A stretch of 64,000 nt of DNA from Ciona savignyi. Its lineage: Eukaryota; Chordata; Ascidiacea; Phlebobranchia; Cionidae. Both the position numbers and the translations under genes were made by a program. The notes below the pieces were generated by a model. It made no database searches. It was not told the DNA's origin and saw only the letters and a list, made by a program, of their open reading frames with translations. Where the stretch lies: the NCBI GenBank assembly GCA_000149265.1, contig CH001724.1, forward strand, positions 22,074-86,073, written 5' to 3'. Below, one piece after another: positions 23,036 to 35,136 of this stretch. The stretch's first letter is position 1; the number at the start of each line of letters is the position of its first letter.

Positions 23036-25327
23036 AATTAAAGGGCGCTGTTCGCATTCGATATTTTTTTATGCATACTGCATGGTATCGCTCATATTTC
23101 CTATACTAACGTTGTCTGATTAACCTGTCATATTCCCAAATATTTTAACCTTTACAATACCAATCTAATCTCCTTTGGTAAGCAACTCTAATACACGTAT
23201 TTTATATTTGCCTGTAAGTTAGTCAGTGGCGACTTTACGATTATTTCCTGTCGCAGACACAAATGTTGCTGTGGTCAAAGGAAATATCAAAATACTTGAA
23301 AAATCCGACTTCTAATCGGTGACAAAAGAGTCTTTTTAAACGTTGTTTTTAATTAGTCTGTTTATCATCTTTCTAATTACAAACAAACAGTCTTTAATGT
23401 AATTATAACACTTGTTAGCTATCACATATTTTAGAAAAAATAACGATGTAAAAATCTGAAAAATTAAACTTATGAGAATTTTCGGAAAATTCGTAAAAAA
23501 ATCTAAAATTAACGAAAAGTGAAATTTTATTTTTTGCATTTAAACAAAGCTTGTTTACATTACAAAAATTGAAATGAGTTAAAAAGCGGAAAATGTTTGC
23601 AGATATAACCTACTTTCGGTGTTACTTCCGTTTTGTTTAATACAACGCCATCGTTATGCGGTGGTAAAATAAACGGAAGTTCACATATTTATGAACCACT
23701 GAAAGACAAAAGCTATACGCGCCCTGACGTCATAGATTAAGATAACAAGCAAATGTAACCGCAGCCTTTAGAAAATATAGGATAAGATTGAAGAAATTTA
23801 TGTTTTCGCCCCATTTATGAAAAATGCAATCAATGAGACAGATCATTATAGTCATCAAAGAGGCAATCGAGTCTTGACTAAATGACATCGGTTATAGGGT
23901 TGCCAGATGCAACATTTTGTTATCATGTCTTCCCGTCTAAAAAAAAACAGTTTTTATACCTGGTGAAGGTTCGAACCTAGCATGTGCTTGACGCTGACAC
24001 TTTTTATATACGTACTTGTTATAAGTATTTATTGCGTTAACCATTCGACTAGACAAGCGAACTGATCTAATTAATTTCATCATCAAACAGATTTTGTTTA
24101 GCAATATACGGGCGGTCTAACTGCCCTTCGGTCCTTATCTTACCAGGAAAATTCTTACCTGAAGATAGGGTAGATTGTGTTCTAAAAAACGACGTAAAAC
24201 TTATAAATAACAACTTCATAAACATTGATGTGTATCAGTGTTTTTCGTTTAATCATGCTATTTCATCTAAGGCAGATTGATATCATCCCCACATCAAGTC
24301 ACAAAATTTAAATGTTTATTTCGTTTTCGAAAGAAACGCATTTAAATTTTACTCCATTTTTTCTTAAAAAATGCTTGGTTTGTGGGTTGTGTCGGACATT
24401 ACATGCAGTATCGGTTACGATTTGATCATATTACTCTGTTCCACCTGTCGATTGCGAGATCGCATATGAGTTGTATATGACAGTTCAAAGGTCTTAGTTA
24501 CAGGCCCACTGCAAAATTGAAACTTATTTCATTTTAAAATATAAAGTCATATATGCAAAAAACGGACTTATGATTTGTAAATGGTCTTTAATTCAAACCT
24601 TAAACAAATATAAACTTTAAATGATTATTCGCGATTGGTTGAAATACGGAATACCTACAACAAACGAATTTACCCACAACAAATAAAACCAGTCTGGTTA
24701 CCTGAACTATTTCAACCAGCTGCAATAGCCTGGAGGGATTACGAGAAAATCTGACGATTGACCATGTGATAACGTTTTCGGGGGTTTCCCTTTTTTTAAC
24801 ACAACTAGTCTATTATGTTAAAAGCTCTAGCTAATTAATAATAACTAAGCCCCTGCTTTTATATTAAAAAAATAGTTTATAGTTAGTTCTGGAAATTATA
24901 AAATAAGGAATTAGTTTCTTGGCATATTTGTTTAACATTTATTGTTTTTCAATTGATTTTAAAATGTTGCGATAGATGTAACAAAAAAATCCGTTTTTCC
25001 CCCAATTTTTACGTTTTTGTAGCATTCACCACGATTTTTTACACTAATCTAATTTAAAAGGCTCGCATTACGCCGTTTTATCTGTTTTTGCAATAATACA
25101 AATAATGTTCTGATAAGGAAAATCCGCAGACTGACCAGTTTCGAGACGTATCAACGTTGCTCACATGTCTCATACATTCTGGTAACGAGGGTCTTATCTT
25201 GTTTTAAAAGCGAGAATTTTTCTTATCAGTATGTTTTAATCTGCCGGTGCTTAATAGTAACGTCGCTGCTTCTAACTCATGCGAAGGAACGGAAAACAAC
25301 ATAATCTAAATCGAAGCCGCTGAGGGC

Positions 25328-25682
25328 AACTCTAAAAGGAGGGAAAGAGGGAAGATAGAAAACTTCCCACTAAAACTTTTGGAAATTTTAACCCACCCTA
25401 ACAATAATCCTAATCCCGAAACTAAAGCTAAACCCAACTGTTACACTTACTTCAATGCCCTAATGTTTATTGTAGGGGCAACACTAAAAGGAGGAAAAGC
25501 GGGGAAGAAGGGAAACTGCTCACTAAAACTATGGAAATTAATTCTAACCCTGCCCTTAACACTAACTTAACCCTAGAACTATCCTTAACTCCAAATCCAT
25601 CTTTAAAACTAACTCCAATTCCCTAATATTCATTTTAGTGTAGGTTTCCACCTTTACTGCTTTCCTTCCTTTTAGTTTTCCC
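25328..25682. mobile_element. Two adjoining MITE-1 copies
   Basis: Left copy begins CTAAAAGGAGGGAAAGAGGG. A second start (CACTAAAAGGAGGAAAAGCG) appears at about 25485, and one shared right end (CTTTCCTTCCTTTTAGTTTT) closes at about 25678. Fits one copy inserted into the end of another. Confidence 0.72.
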
Positions 25683-26085
25683 GCCATCGACCCGGGCGCA
25701 TCTGTGCAAAGTTACGCACAACATCAACACTCCTGTCCCTATAAATCGCCTCTAACCAAAATGTGGCGTTCCTGCGAGCTGTTTATGTGAATCATAAATC
25801 ATTACGATTTTGACCTTCCGCCCTTGCTTGAACCAAGAGAAATTCTGGTCGGTCCAGTAACGCCGGTTTACACGAACTGTGATTTCCCTTTTTAGGTAAA
25901 ATATAATTCACAATTCGTTTTGCGTTACCCAATTTAATTTTTAAAGCCGGTAATATTCTTAAGGGTTGCTAAACTAATAAACATAGGTCACTTATCCTGT
26001 GTACCAGTACACTGATTATTTATTTCATTTTTTGTAGCCATTTATCTATTGGTTTGACTATCTATATACTAAATTCCATATATAT

Positions 26086-26130
<45 letters not shown>
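26086..26130. repeat. (TA)n microsatellite
   Basis: An uninterrupted TATATA run of about 40 bp, in the spacer between CA-B and CA-A. Confidence 0.9.
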
Positions 26131-26134
<4 letters not shown>

Positions 26135-27504
26135 GGGAAAAAATGTTAAGGGTTGTAAAACTAAAATTCGATATGATAAGTAACTCAATCAGTGTACCAG
26201 TACAATTTTTTTACAGTTCCGCCTTCCCTACTTCCATTTTTTCCTTTTAGTCCCACCATCTTTTCCGCGTAAATGCAATCTATTGCAAAGTGCTGTAACC
26301 ACCGATATTTCAAAAACAATTGTATCTGGAATGATGCAAACCGGTTATATATTTTAACTTTTTAGAGGTTTATTTATTAAATCTGGACAAATGCTGCAAA
26401 TTTTGAAAGTGGACTAATAAGAATGATTTTTTTATTTAGCACAGCCGAGACGCACTTTTCAATGGTATTTAAAAAATCTGATAGCAAAAAAATACAAACA
26501 AAATTGTAATAACACTGAAAAACACTGTTTTACGCTGTGCTCTATAAACTAACATTATTTTCACTGCACATGCGAAGTTTTAATCTGGCTTAAAAACTCG
26601 CTAATACACCACCGACAATTTTAACGGAATCGCCAAAGAAATCCGAAAATATTTGTTTTGGTAAAAATGACTTACCATTCAATTTTGGAGGCTACATTGA
26701 TGCATTAATATATATTTAATCACTAGATTGGAGTAAAATTCACATAACACTGCAGTGTCCTCACTGCGAGACAGATTATTATCGGGGTGAACAAAAAGAA
26801 ATAATGGCGTAATTTGCGCTTGAAGCCTATATATGCCCGGAAATTGCATCAAACGAAATTGCCTCGAAAGTGAGTTTATCAGTCTGGCATCTCGCCTTTT
26901 ATAGCGCTGTGAGACACAAAAACAACATCATAAGATCAGCGTGGAATGTTACATGCATAAAAACAGATTAAAATTAAATCTTGACTGAGTTTGAAAAAAG
27001 GTCACAGATGGTACAGTTTATTTAGAGACCGAGTCCTACCAACGTAGTTGCCCAGCGGCTACTTGCATATCGGTTAAAATGTCGACCAGGGATTAAAGTT
27101 GTCAAACCACACAGAAAAACGACTGATGACCACACGCAGTTATTTCAGCGTAATTTAATTAGCAGTAAGACGGCCAAGTATACCATACACTGCCTCCGGA
27201 TATAGACGTACCGAGAGGCGGTACGGCATGCGCAAATTATTATTAACCGCGACATAATTTTCGTTTGCACACTGTATTTGTCAATGATGTTTTGAACGGT
27301 CATTTACACCAATTTTAAATAATCGCGAAGGCTGATTTTAAGTTAGAAAGCATAGTTCTCACAACCGCTCTTTTAATTCCTACATATATATCTACATTGT
27401 GTAATCATTGTTGGTGATCTTTATAGTGCACGGGGTCTACTAAGCCGGGCAATTGTGTTTTTTATAACAAATGTTCCGGAATTATAAAGATCAGATTAAA
27501 TCAA

Positions 27505-27620
27505 ATGTCCAGTTAGCCGAATGGTTAACGCGACCGATACAATTATCGAGTTGTTGGCTGTACGAATATGGACTTAGTATCGTGCCCATCATCGTTTCGA
27601 AACACAGTCCGGTTACAAAG
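27505..27620 (+). mobile_element. SINE-B copy
   Basis: TTAGCCGAATGGTTAACGCG, then ACCGATAC head and a weak B-box region (CGTTTCGAAACACAG). Confidence 0.65.
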
Positions 27621-28287
27621 AAATCAAAAATATTTGTGTCACTGTAGTCAGTATTATAGGCTTAAAACATATTTATTATTTTACCTAGCTAAGTTTCGAT
27701 CCTACCCACGGCTGAACAACACATTATAAGCAGAATTTTGCATATAAATCGGCCGCCCTAACCATCTGACCAAATGACATTTCCGAAGCGACAGGGCTGT
27801 AGTTTTTCTGTTTTTTTTTTATTTCCTTTGGTAAAAACATAAGTAATCTCCCTTCATCAATCCTAATTCTCAAAAAAGGCACCAACGTATAAGAGGTAAA
27901 TATATGGATTTATTATATTTCAATAACACTCAAGTTCAAAATAACACGCACTAACTCGGGTACAGCAATTCACAATCAACATTATTAACACCAAATTGGT
28001 ATTTTGATTTACTAAAAAATGATGTACTTAAATACTACGGCTTAATAATGATGGTAAACCTTAAAAAGATATAGATGATTAATGTTATATATTAAAATGT
28101 TACGTATGCGTTGTTAAAAGTTATTTATCAAAACAATTTTCTAACAATCTTCACCATATAACCCTTTTCCTCTCAAAATAGGTTTTTCATCAAAGAAAAA
28201 GGTAGAATTGAATAAAAAGAGTAAGCATTATTCTAATTAAGCTTCGGTGTTGTTATTTCACAAACGAGTTAGCGAAAACTTGTTTTT

Positions 28288-31200
28288 TTACCACGAGATG
28301 CCAGCCGAGAGCAGTGTGAACACCAGCGCCACCACGTGAAGAGAAATTTGAGGTAAGGCGGTTATTCCACCGGACGACGGTCGTGTAACTACCCGGCCGT
28401 TTAAGGGTAATGTGGGGCGATAATTACCACCGATTAGTAGATTGGGTGGGGCGTTTTGTTTGTTTTGGTACAAACTGGTTTGGAGACGTTCAGCCTGGAA
28501 AAGGAGAGTAAGTGTAAATATTCATCCGCGGTGAGGGTGGCGTTAGTAGACATGGCGCAAATGGACAGGGGATAATGTCGATTTGTGTAAAAATGTGTAT
28601 GGTTGGGACTTTGGAAATGTGGCACAGATGGACAGGGGGTGTGATTATCAAGGTCGATTTGTGTAAAAATGTGTATGGTTGGGACTTTGGAAATGTGGCA
28701 CAGATGGACAGGTGGTGTGCTTATCAAGGTTGATTTGTGTGGAAATGTGTATGGTAGGGACTTTGGAAATGTGGCACAGATGGACAGGTAGTGTGCTTAT
28801 CAAGGTTGATTTGTATGGAAATGTGTATGGTAGGGAGAGGGACTTTGGAAATGTGGCACAGATGGACAGAAGGTGTGCTTATCAAGGCTTATTTGTGTAG
28901 AAATATGCATGGTAGGGAGTTTGGAAATGTGGCACAGATGGACAGGTGGTATGTTTATTAAGGTTGATTTGTGTGGAAATTTGTTTGGTGGGGACTTTGG
29001 AAATGTGGCATAGATGGACAGGTGGTGTGCTTATCAAGGTTGGTTTGTGTGGAAATGTGTACGGTAGGGAGATTGGAAATGTGGCATAGATGGACAGGTG
29101 GTGTGCTTATCAAGGTTGGTTTGTGTGGAAATGTGTATGGTAGGGAGTTTGGAAATGTGGCACAGATGGACAGGTGGTGTGCTTATCAAGGTTGATTTGT
29201 GTGGGAATGTGTATGGTAGGGACTTTGCAAAAGTGGCACAGATGGACAGGTGGTGTGCTTATCAAGGTTGATTTGTGTGGAAATGTGTATGGTAGGACTT
29301 AGGAAATGTGGCGCAGATGGTCAGGTGGTGTGCTTATCAAGGTTGATTTGTGTATAAGGATACATGTGGTAGTGGCTTTAAACAATAAAAACGATTACTT
29401 AACAAGGTAACGGGTTAATCTATAAGAAAAGTATGGGAAATCAATAACCTGAGCTTGAGAAATGATGATGGGTTCTCTGAACACAGTCCACACAACAGCT
29501 TTTGAGCATGGTGGTGTAGTAAGTGAGCCCCTAAGAAGTGTGACCGAATGGTTAAAAGTGGTCTTGGAGAGGAGCCCGTCATTCCATCACTTTAGTGTTG
29601 CCAGTACAAATGTGAGATTTGTCACAAAATTTACACAAACTGGAAACCTTAAGGGCAATCTTAAATAAATGACAGACCAACGGAAAATCCTTAGTGGAAT
29701 AATTTTTTTCCAAAATCGTTTTTTTCATTAAAATCTTATTTTGTACAATTTACTTACTGGTATCTATAATAGTTGCTGAAATCGGCTGGGAAAATGGTAG
29801 AAAGGGCGAAGGGAACTTGGTTGGATGTGGCGTCTTCGAAAGCGACCGCTTGTAATCTATTCTGCGCCATGAATACCTCCATTGCACTATTATCTGCAGT
29901 ACCTTCGACCTGGGAATGGAATCATATTGAACAGAGTCGTCTTTAGTTTAGCGTGGTAGAAACATGTTGTTTTACATGGTTATATGGTAAGATAAAATAT
30001 TCATGTTCTCGGGCAAAGTCTGATTATCTCGCACACACCGTTGAGTTACCGAGGATAGGATAGGATTGATATCCATGTTTATCCCCGTTAATGGTAAAAC
30101 GGAAGGGGGTTATCACACGGGCAATCGTTAGATCACCTCACGCCCACTGTCGGGTTACCGGAGCTATTGCAGTGTGTTGTGTATGATAGACACGTTCCTT
30201 CAATTTAGTCATACCCATCAATCCGCTGGATTCAGGCAATGTCCGTTAAGTGCCTTGCCCAAGGACACAAACGACTAGCTAGTGACCACTTTTAAAGCTA
30301 CAACCTTTCGGTTGAAAGGCGTCGCACTAAACCATAAGACTAACTGGTCGAACGTTCATTTTAAGCTCATTACCTTTATAAAAATTAAAGTAAAAGTTAA
30401 AACTGATTACCTTTACAAAAAATCCCAGAACGGCCAACCCGTCAGTCTCTCCCAAAGCGACACTAATGTTTGGGTACTTTGTATTGACGTGTACAATGTG
30501 AAGCTCGCCGAAGTACTGCTTGTTGTCCAAGAAGTGCTCGGACCCGACAGTGCTTCCGTTTGCTGCCCAATGCAGATGGAACTGCAGCGCTTGGTAATTA
30601 CCCGGCAACACTTTGCTGTCGGAAATGGTGTAACCTCCAGTGATGTCTACTTGTACTGGAAATAAACAAAATTGGTTTATTTAAGGTCAAACGTCGAATA
30701 AGGAATTCTCATTTTTATGCTGTTAGAGTTGGACTTTGATGGAATATTTGTTTATTTGTGACAAATTGCATTTGCACTTGGGATAGGATATTCATGTTTA
30801 TCGTCGTGAATGGGAAAACCAAGGGGGTTAACACACGGGCAATCGTCGGATCACCTCGCGCCCACCGTCGGGTTATCGGAGCTATTGCAGTGTGTTGTAT
30901 ATGATTCACACGTTCCTTTAATTTGGTAGAACCCATTAATCCGCTGGGTTCAGGCAATTACCATTAATTGCCTTGCCCAGAGATACAACTCGGTTGTGTT
31001 CTTGGGCAAGATAGGGTGGAATAGGAAAGATATTCATGTTTATCCCAGTAAATAAAAAACGCGTTGAGCGTTTAACACACGGATACACGAACCTTCTTGT
31101 TTTGACTGTGGGAATCAAACCTAAAATCTTCTAAATATATGCATAAAAAAAAAACTTGAATATATATACGCAAAAAAAAACTTACAAGCATGGCCGTTGT

Positions 31201-34009
31201 TTAATAGTTGCATTGTAGGTGGTACCGCAGTGAACATCGACAGGGCGAAGTTACCGAGTCTGGAATCAACCAGTGACCCGGAATGCTGGATGTTGATCGG
31301 AGATTGATTCGAGGCGGCACATTCTGCAAAGTTGCTTCCCCAAGTAGATGGACCTGTAAAAAAGAAATGGGTCTAAGTTCATAAGTTTAGTTTATTCATT
31401 TTTTGCCCCAGTATTAAAAAATGGCAAACGAATCAAATCATGACACAGGAACAGGAAAAGACGGAAATACGAACAAAACACGTCATTTAAAAAATGTTTA
31501 TTATTGTGTCTATTTGGGTTTGTGTAGTGTTAACGCCAGACCCCTCATACTCTCCTTCATACTGACTGTAAAGTGTTTGTTTATTGAATNNNNNNNNNNN
31601 NNNNNNNNNNNNNNNNNNNNNNNNNNNNNNNNNNNNNNNNNNNNNNNNNNNNNNNNNNNNNNNNNNNNNNNNNNNNNNNNNNNNNNNNNATTCCATATAT
31701 ACCAACTATATAAAAAAACGGTTTTGCGAACGTACCCATTATAGGTTTGAATCCTAGTCTGGTAAAAAATATAAACAAATCTTGGACAAGAAATTGTTTT
31801 TTTTTAATTTAACGGTAAATGTACGCTTGCGCGAAAGTTCATGAGAATTAAGCACTTGTCAGCTGGCACGGTAGCATGTCGCGTAGAACTAGAAGAAAAT
31901 AACGGTCGAAATACTATAACGTTTCAATCATTCAATTGACGTTTAGACGGCACGAATTGGCAGCAGAACTAAGCTTCGCCGAGCAGACTGTCGCGACCTA
32001 AAATGCACCAACACTAAAAGGAGAGAGAGATGGAAGAAGGGAACTGCTTAAAAGAGAGTAGAAACTCAATCTAACACTGCCCTAAACACTAACTTCGACC
32101 CCATAAATAAGCCCTACTTAAATTCGGGCCCAACACTAAGCCTAAAAGCCCATCTTACTTTTAGAGTGCAATTTTCCTCTTCTTTTTGTTTACCCCTCTA
32201 AAATGTCTAGACTGACAGTGCATTAAAGTTCCTCCACATAACCTATACTTGCTTATAGACCCGCCTTTGTCTTAAAGCAACACTTATGTGTTTTTAGTCC
32301 CTTTACAGTTACATTTTGGTATAACTTTTTGTTGTGGGTTTCCTGGCCTATGTTAATAATTTTGTTGTTTTTTTTGTTTTTTTTTAAGTTACATGTTTGT
32401 ATTTATATTATCTTTTTGTGTTTTCAGTACTTGTATAATAACATTTTGATATAAGTTTATTTAAATTAATTCAAATTAACGCTGAAATAATTAGGGAAGG
32501 AAACATGTGGTAAACCCGTTTTAACTTTCAATACATTTTGTTAATTCCAGCTAATATTAACGCTAAAGTTTTAGTTTAATTAAAACGATAAAGGAAATGT
32601 TAAAACCAACTTAAACTGGCATTATGCGAAATTCTATTATTTAATATGTGCATTAAAATTAAAAGTAATAACGCAAGCGTGACGAATTAAAAAACAAGAG
32701 ATATAATCACAAAAAAACGGCGTTTTACCAATATATATGCTTCTATTACAAAATTCTATTTACTTTATAAATAAAAATGTTAGTGCAGATAGGGAAGGGC
32801 TTGCAACCACATTATTTTAATGCTATTTTAGGACAATTGTTCGAGAGATAAAACGGTCTTTTACTTTTTTGTTTGGCTATTGAAAGATGGCATCAATTTG
32901 AGCGATTGTGTTTATGAACACACAATAACAATACTGCATTGATGACGAACAACGGATCATTACCTGACAATGGACAGTGTGAGGTATTAAGCAAGGGATA
33001 AATGCTACCAGCAGAGAGGGCTGTGTTTAATGTTATGACTTTGGTGATTAACTAGGACCTAAGTTCGTGACAAAAGTTTTATTTTTGCACATTTCTACGG
33101 AAACGAAACAAAACAAACCGCTCAAATTGTTAACCAAGTGTCTAATTATTCATGCATCCAAACCTAAACAAAAACTAATGTTTTTAAACCGTTATTATGT
33201 ATGCAATTTCAACAAAATAATTTTCTACATAGAAAAACACAATTTTACGAAGATAAAAAAACGCTCAAATTGTCAACCAAACATCTAACCATCCATACAT
33301 CCAAACCTACACAAAAACTAATGCTTTTATACCGTTATGTTGTATACAACTAGCTACAGATTCATGTACACATTTGGTAAATGTTTAAATAAAATTATAA
33401 CTTACCGTCTGATCCGCCATAGCTCCAAGATGCTGCCGACTGTGCACTATCTACAAATAAAAATTTGTAACATTTATTTCAAGGTGTTAACAAAACCATG
33501 ATTTTTGCATAGTTTTCTTCTAAAATTTACGTTTAGCGTTCAATACAGCCTAACTCAGTGGTTCTCAACCTTTTTTGTTGCATGCTTCCATTTGCTTATT
33601 TTGAATCTTTTCATTCCTCCCCTACCGTAAAAGTACCCACAATTCGAGTCACTACTAGACGAAATAAAGAAATACATATATTCATATATGCATTTATTTG
33701 AAATGCATAATATATCTGCTAAACCACTTAAGTGTTACGCATATAGGCCTATAGGTTTGAAAGTAGTACGTAATAATAGCAAATGTCATTAATCAAAAAT
33801 TTAAAAAATCGACATAGTGTAATATAACACTAAGTATAAAATACACAAATTTCTTCCCTAAAATCCTGCCGGTTAAGAACCACTGGCCTAAGTGTTTATT
33901 TATCAGTTAAGTAACAATCGCAGTCAACGCTAAAACTTAACCTGTAAATATGTAAATCCTTACCTATTGCCATTAAAGCCAAGAGGAAAATTGCTACAAT
34001 CTTAATCAT
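28288..34009 (-). CDS. CA-A: secreted/GPI-type alpha-carbonic anhydrase, 7 coding exons
   Basis: Zinc enzyme that interconverts CO2 and bicarbonate, probably outside the cell. Coding exons in transcript order: 33964-34009, 33406-33450, 31186-31353, 30411-30655, 29758-29909, 29449-29530, 28288-28494. They total 945 nt (314 aa plus stop), and every intron is GT...AG. A hydrophobic signal peptide ([16 protein letters not shown]) is followed by SQSPINI-like NQSPINI, NNGH (shuttle His64 by CA2 numbering), QFHLHW (zinc His94/96), GSEH (Glu106), ELHIVH (Glu117, His119), [14 protein letters not shown] (Thr199/200) and the late NYRP...LNGR motif. Cysteines in FAEC and TTPPC match the disulfide of extracellular CAs. 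The tail ([19 protein letters not shown]) is hydrophobic, consistent with GPI attachment as in CA IV; a membrane anchor is the alternative. Exon 4 equals exons 4 plus 5 of the two paralogues. The Gly after QFHLHW is Ala. Function is confident; the anchor is inference. Confidence 0.93.
28540..29350 (+). repeat. Minisatellite, about 11 units of 77-81 bp, in the last intron of CA-A
   Basis: A unit containing GGAAATGTGGCACAGATGG, then ACAGGTGGTGTGCTTATCAAGG, here cut to its key blocks, recurs with small substitutions and a 6-bp variant (GGGAGA). Eleven GATGGACAGG-type cores can be counted (one reads GATGGTCAGG). The array fills most of the 954-bp intron between exons 6 and 7 of CA-A. Open frames across it are artefacts of the repeat. 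Confidence 0.92.
30047..30350 (-). mobile_element. SINE-A, full length, intron 4 of CA-A
   Basis: Reads from the GATAGGATAGG tail through CGGGCAATCGTTAGATCACC and the TGCCTTGCCCAAGGACAC block to the tRNA-like head (AAAGGCGTCGCACTAAACCA, then GACTAACTGG). Pol III A and B box matches are in the head. Confidence 0.88.
30778..30975 (-). mobile_element. SINE-A, truncated, intron 3 of CA-A
   Basis: Tail and body are well conserved (TTCATGTTTATCGTCGTGAA, ACACGGGCAATCGTCGGATC). The head is missing. A second fragment follows at about 31015-31090. Confidence 0.82.
31590..31689. other. Assembly gap, 100 N, in intron 2 of CA-A
   Basis: Exactly 100 ambiguous bases, flanked by SINE-related sequence. No CA-A exon is missing, because exons 2 and 3 join in phase around it. 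Confidence 0.99.
32005..32200. mobile_element. MITE-1 copy in intron 2 of CA-A
   Basis: ACACTAAAAGGAGAGAGAGA left end and AATTTTCCTCTTCTTTTTGT right end; interior diverged. Confidence 0.65.
33556..33885. mobile_element. hAT miniature element in intron 1 of CA-A
   Basis: Ends CAGTGGTTCTCAACC and (reverse complement) CAGTGGTTCTTAACC. Target duplication GCCTAACT/GCCTAAGT (7 of 8). It makes up 330 of the intron's 513 bp. Confidence 0.88.
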
Positions 34010-34146
34010 GGTGCTTTTAATGCTTTTATTATTAACAAGCGACCTTAAATCCTGTAAAATATGGTTTAAAATTAAACTAAGAATTATTTCAATCGAAAAC
34101 AATTTAAAGACTAAAAACTAACCAAACTCTTATAAAGGTCCACTGC

Positions 34147-34155
34147 TATATATAT
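34147..34155 (-). promoter_or_regulatory. Candidate TATA box of CA-A
   Basis: An alternating TATATATA stretch lies about 138 bp upstream of the CA-A start codon on the coding strand. Initiation about 30 bp downstream would give a 5' UTR of roughly 100 nt. TATA-like strings are common in this AT-rich DNA, so this rests on position alone. Confidence 0.3.
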
Positions 34156-34389
34156 CTGCACAGCCCCATATAACCTTATATATAGGCCCGTTATAACTGC
34201 GACCCTTTAAAATATAAGACTAAGAAATTTTAACTGCATGCAATTAAGAAATTTGTCTTTTATGGGAGTGATAATTAAAACATCACTTTTTAAATTAGTG
34301 TTAAAAACTAAAGTGAGATTTACAACTAATTCGAATTTATAACCAATAGCGCATTTTATAGCGTGCCGTATAACTGCTACTGCGTGTTA

Positions 34390-34690
34390 TCACCGTGAAT
34401 GGTAAAACACGGGAGAGTTATCACACGAGCAATCGTCAAAATACCTCGCAAATGCGCAAGCGCCTTTATTACACAAGTAATCGTCAGGTCACCTTACTCC
34501 CACCGTCGGGTTACCAGAGCTACTGCAGTTAGTTGTGTATGCTTGAGGCGTTTTCTTTTGTAAAACCCACTTGTCCAGTGGGTTTAGGGCATGTCCGCTA
34601 TGTGTGTTACCCACAACAGCCTAGCTAGCGTGTGGTTTCGACCTAACCGTTCGACTACCGTTGACGTTCTTTAATTAAGCTATCTGTTCG
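34390..34690 (-). mobile_element. Old SINE-A copy upstream of CA-A
   Basis: Body repeated in part (ACACGAGCAATCGTC and ACACAAGTAATCGTCAGGTC), suggesting an internal duplication or two merged copies. Directly followed by a SINE-B. Confidence 0.65.
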
Positions 34691-34803
34691 GTCGTGTGGC
34701 CGAATGGTTAACGCAACCGATACATATACCCACTCTTATACAAAAACGGTCCTGCTGACGAACCCATTATGTGTACGAAACTTGGCTCAGTTAAAAAAAG
34801 AAT
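34690..34803 (+). mobile_element. SINE-B copy, well preserved
   Basis: GGTCGTGTGGCCGAATGGTT head, ACAAAAACGGTCCT linker, GTACGAAACTTGG B-box, CTCAGTTAAAAAAAG tail. Confidence 0.8.
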
Positions 34804-35136
34804 AATTAAGCTGTCTGGCCAGCAGATCAAATTATGGGACAAAGCTCAAACAAAACCACAAACTTTACTCCAGGCGCTTTTTACACTTTAGGAATTTGAC
34901 ACCGAAAACTTACTTTGTAATTAACCTAACTTTAATTTACTTTTCCCTCGAAAATCGTTCTTTGTAACAAATCTGTACAACTTAGTATAGATTTAAAAGA
35001 CAACCCTGCGAGAGCGTAACAACAATAAATTCATATAGGAAACGAAAATGTAGGATATTAGGCTTAATATGTATTGTATAGGGTAAGAAATCGCTTTATA
35101 ACATATGTAACTGTGAGAATATTATACGGTCTTAGC

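Larger units (their letters stand above)
22615..28287. other. CA-B to CA-A spacer (5.7 kb)
   Basis: Holds a SINE-A fragment (about 22725-22860), a dispersed repeat, MITE-1 copies, a TA microsatellite and a SINE-B. Minus-strand TTTTCAG lies 22 bp upstream of the CA-B ATG and could be a splice acceptor of a 5' UTR exon or trans-spliced leader. No gene seen. Confidence 0.45.

Noticed and set aside
28679..29195. Two repetitive open frames (Trp/Cys/Met-rich) as a repeat protein
   Set aside because: They are translations of the minisatellite in the CA-A intron. The unit is not a multiple of three in every copy, and the strand is opposite to CA-A.
28540..29350. CRISPR-like array
   Set aside because: Whole units repeat without unique spacers, in a eukaryotic intron.
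34690..34803. tRNA genes at the GTGGCCGAATGG sites
   Set aside because: A-box and B-box strings are present, but the sequences do not fold into a complete tRNA, and many diverged copies with A-rich tails show they are SINEs.
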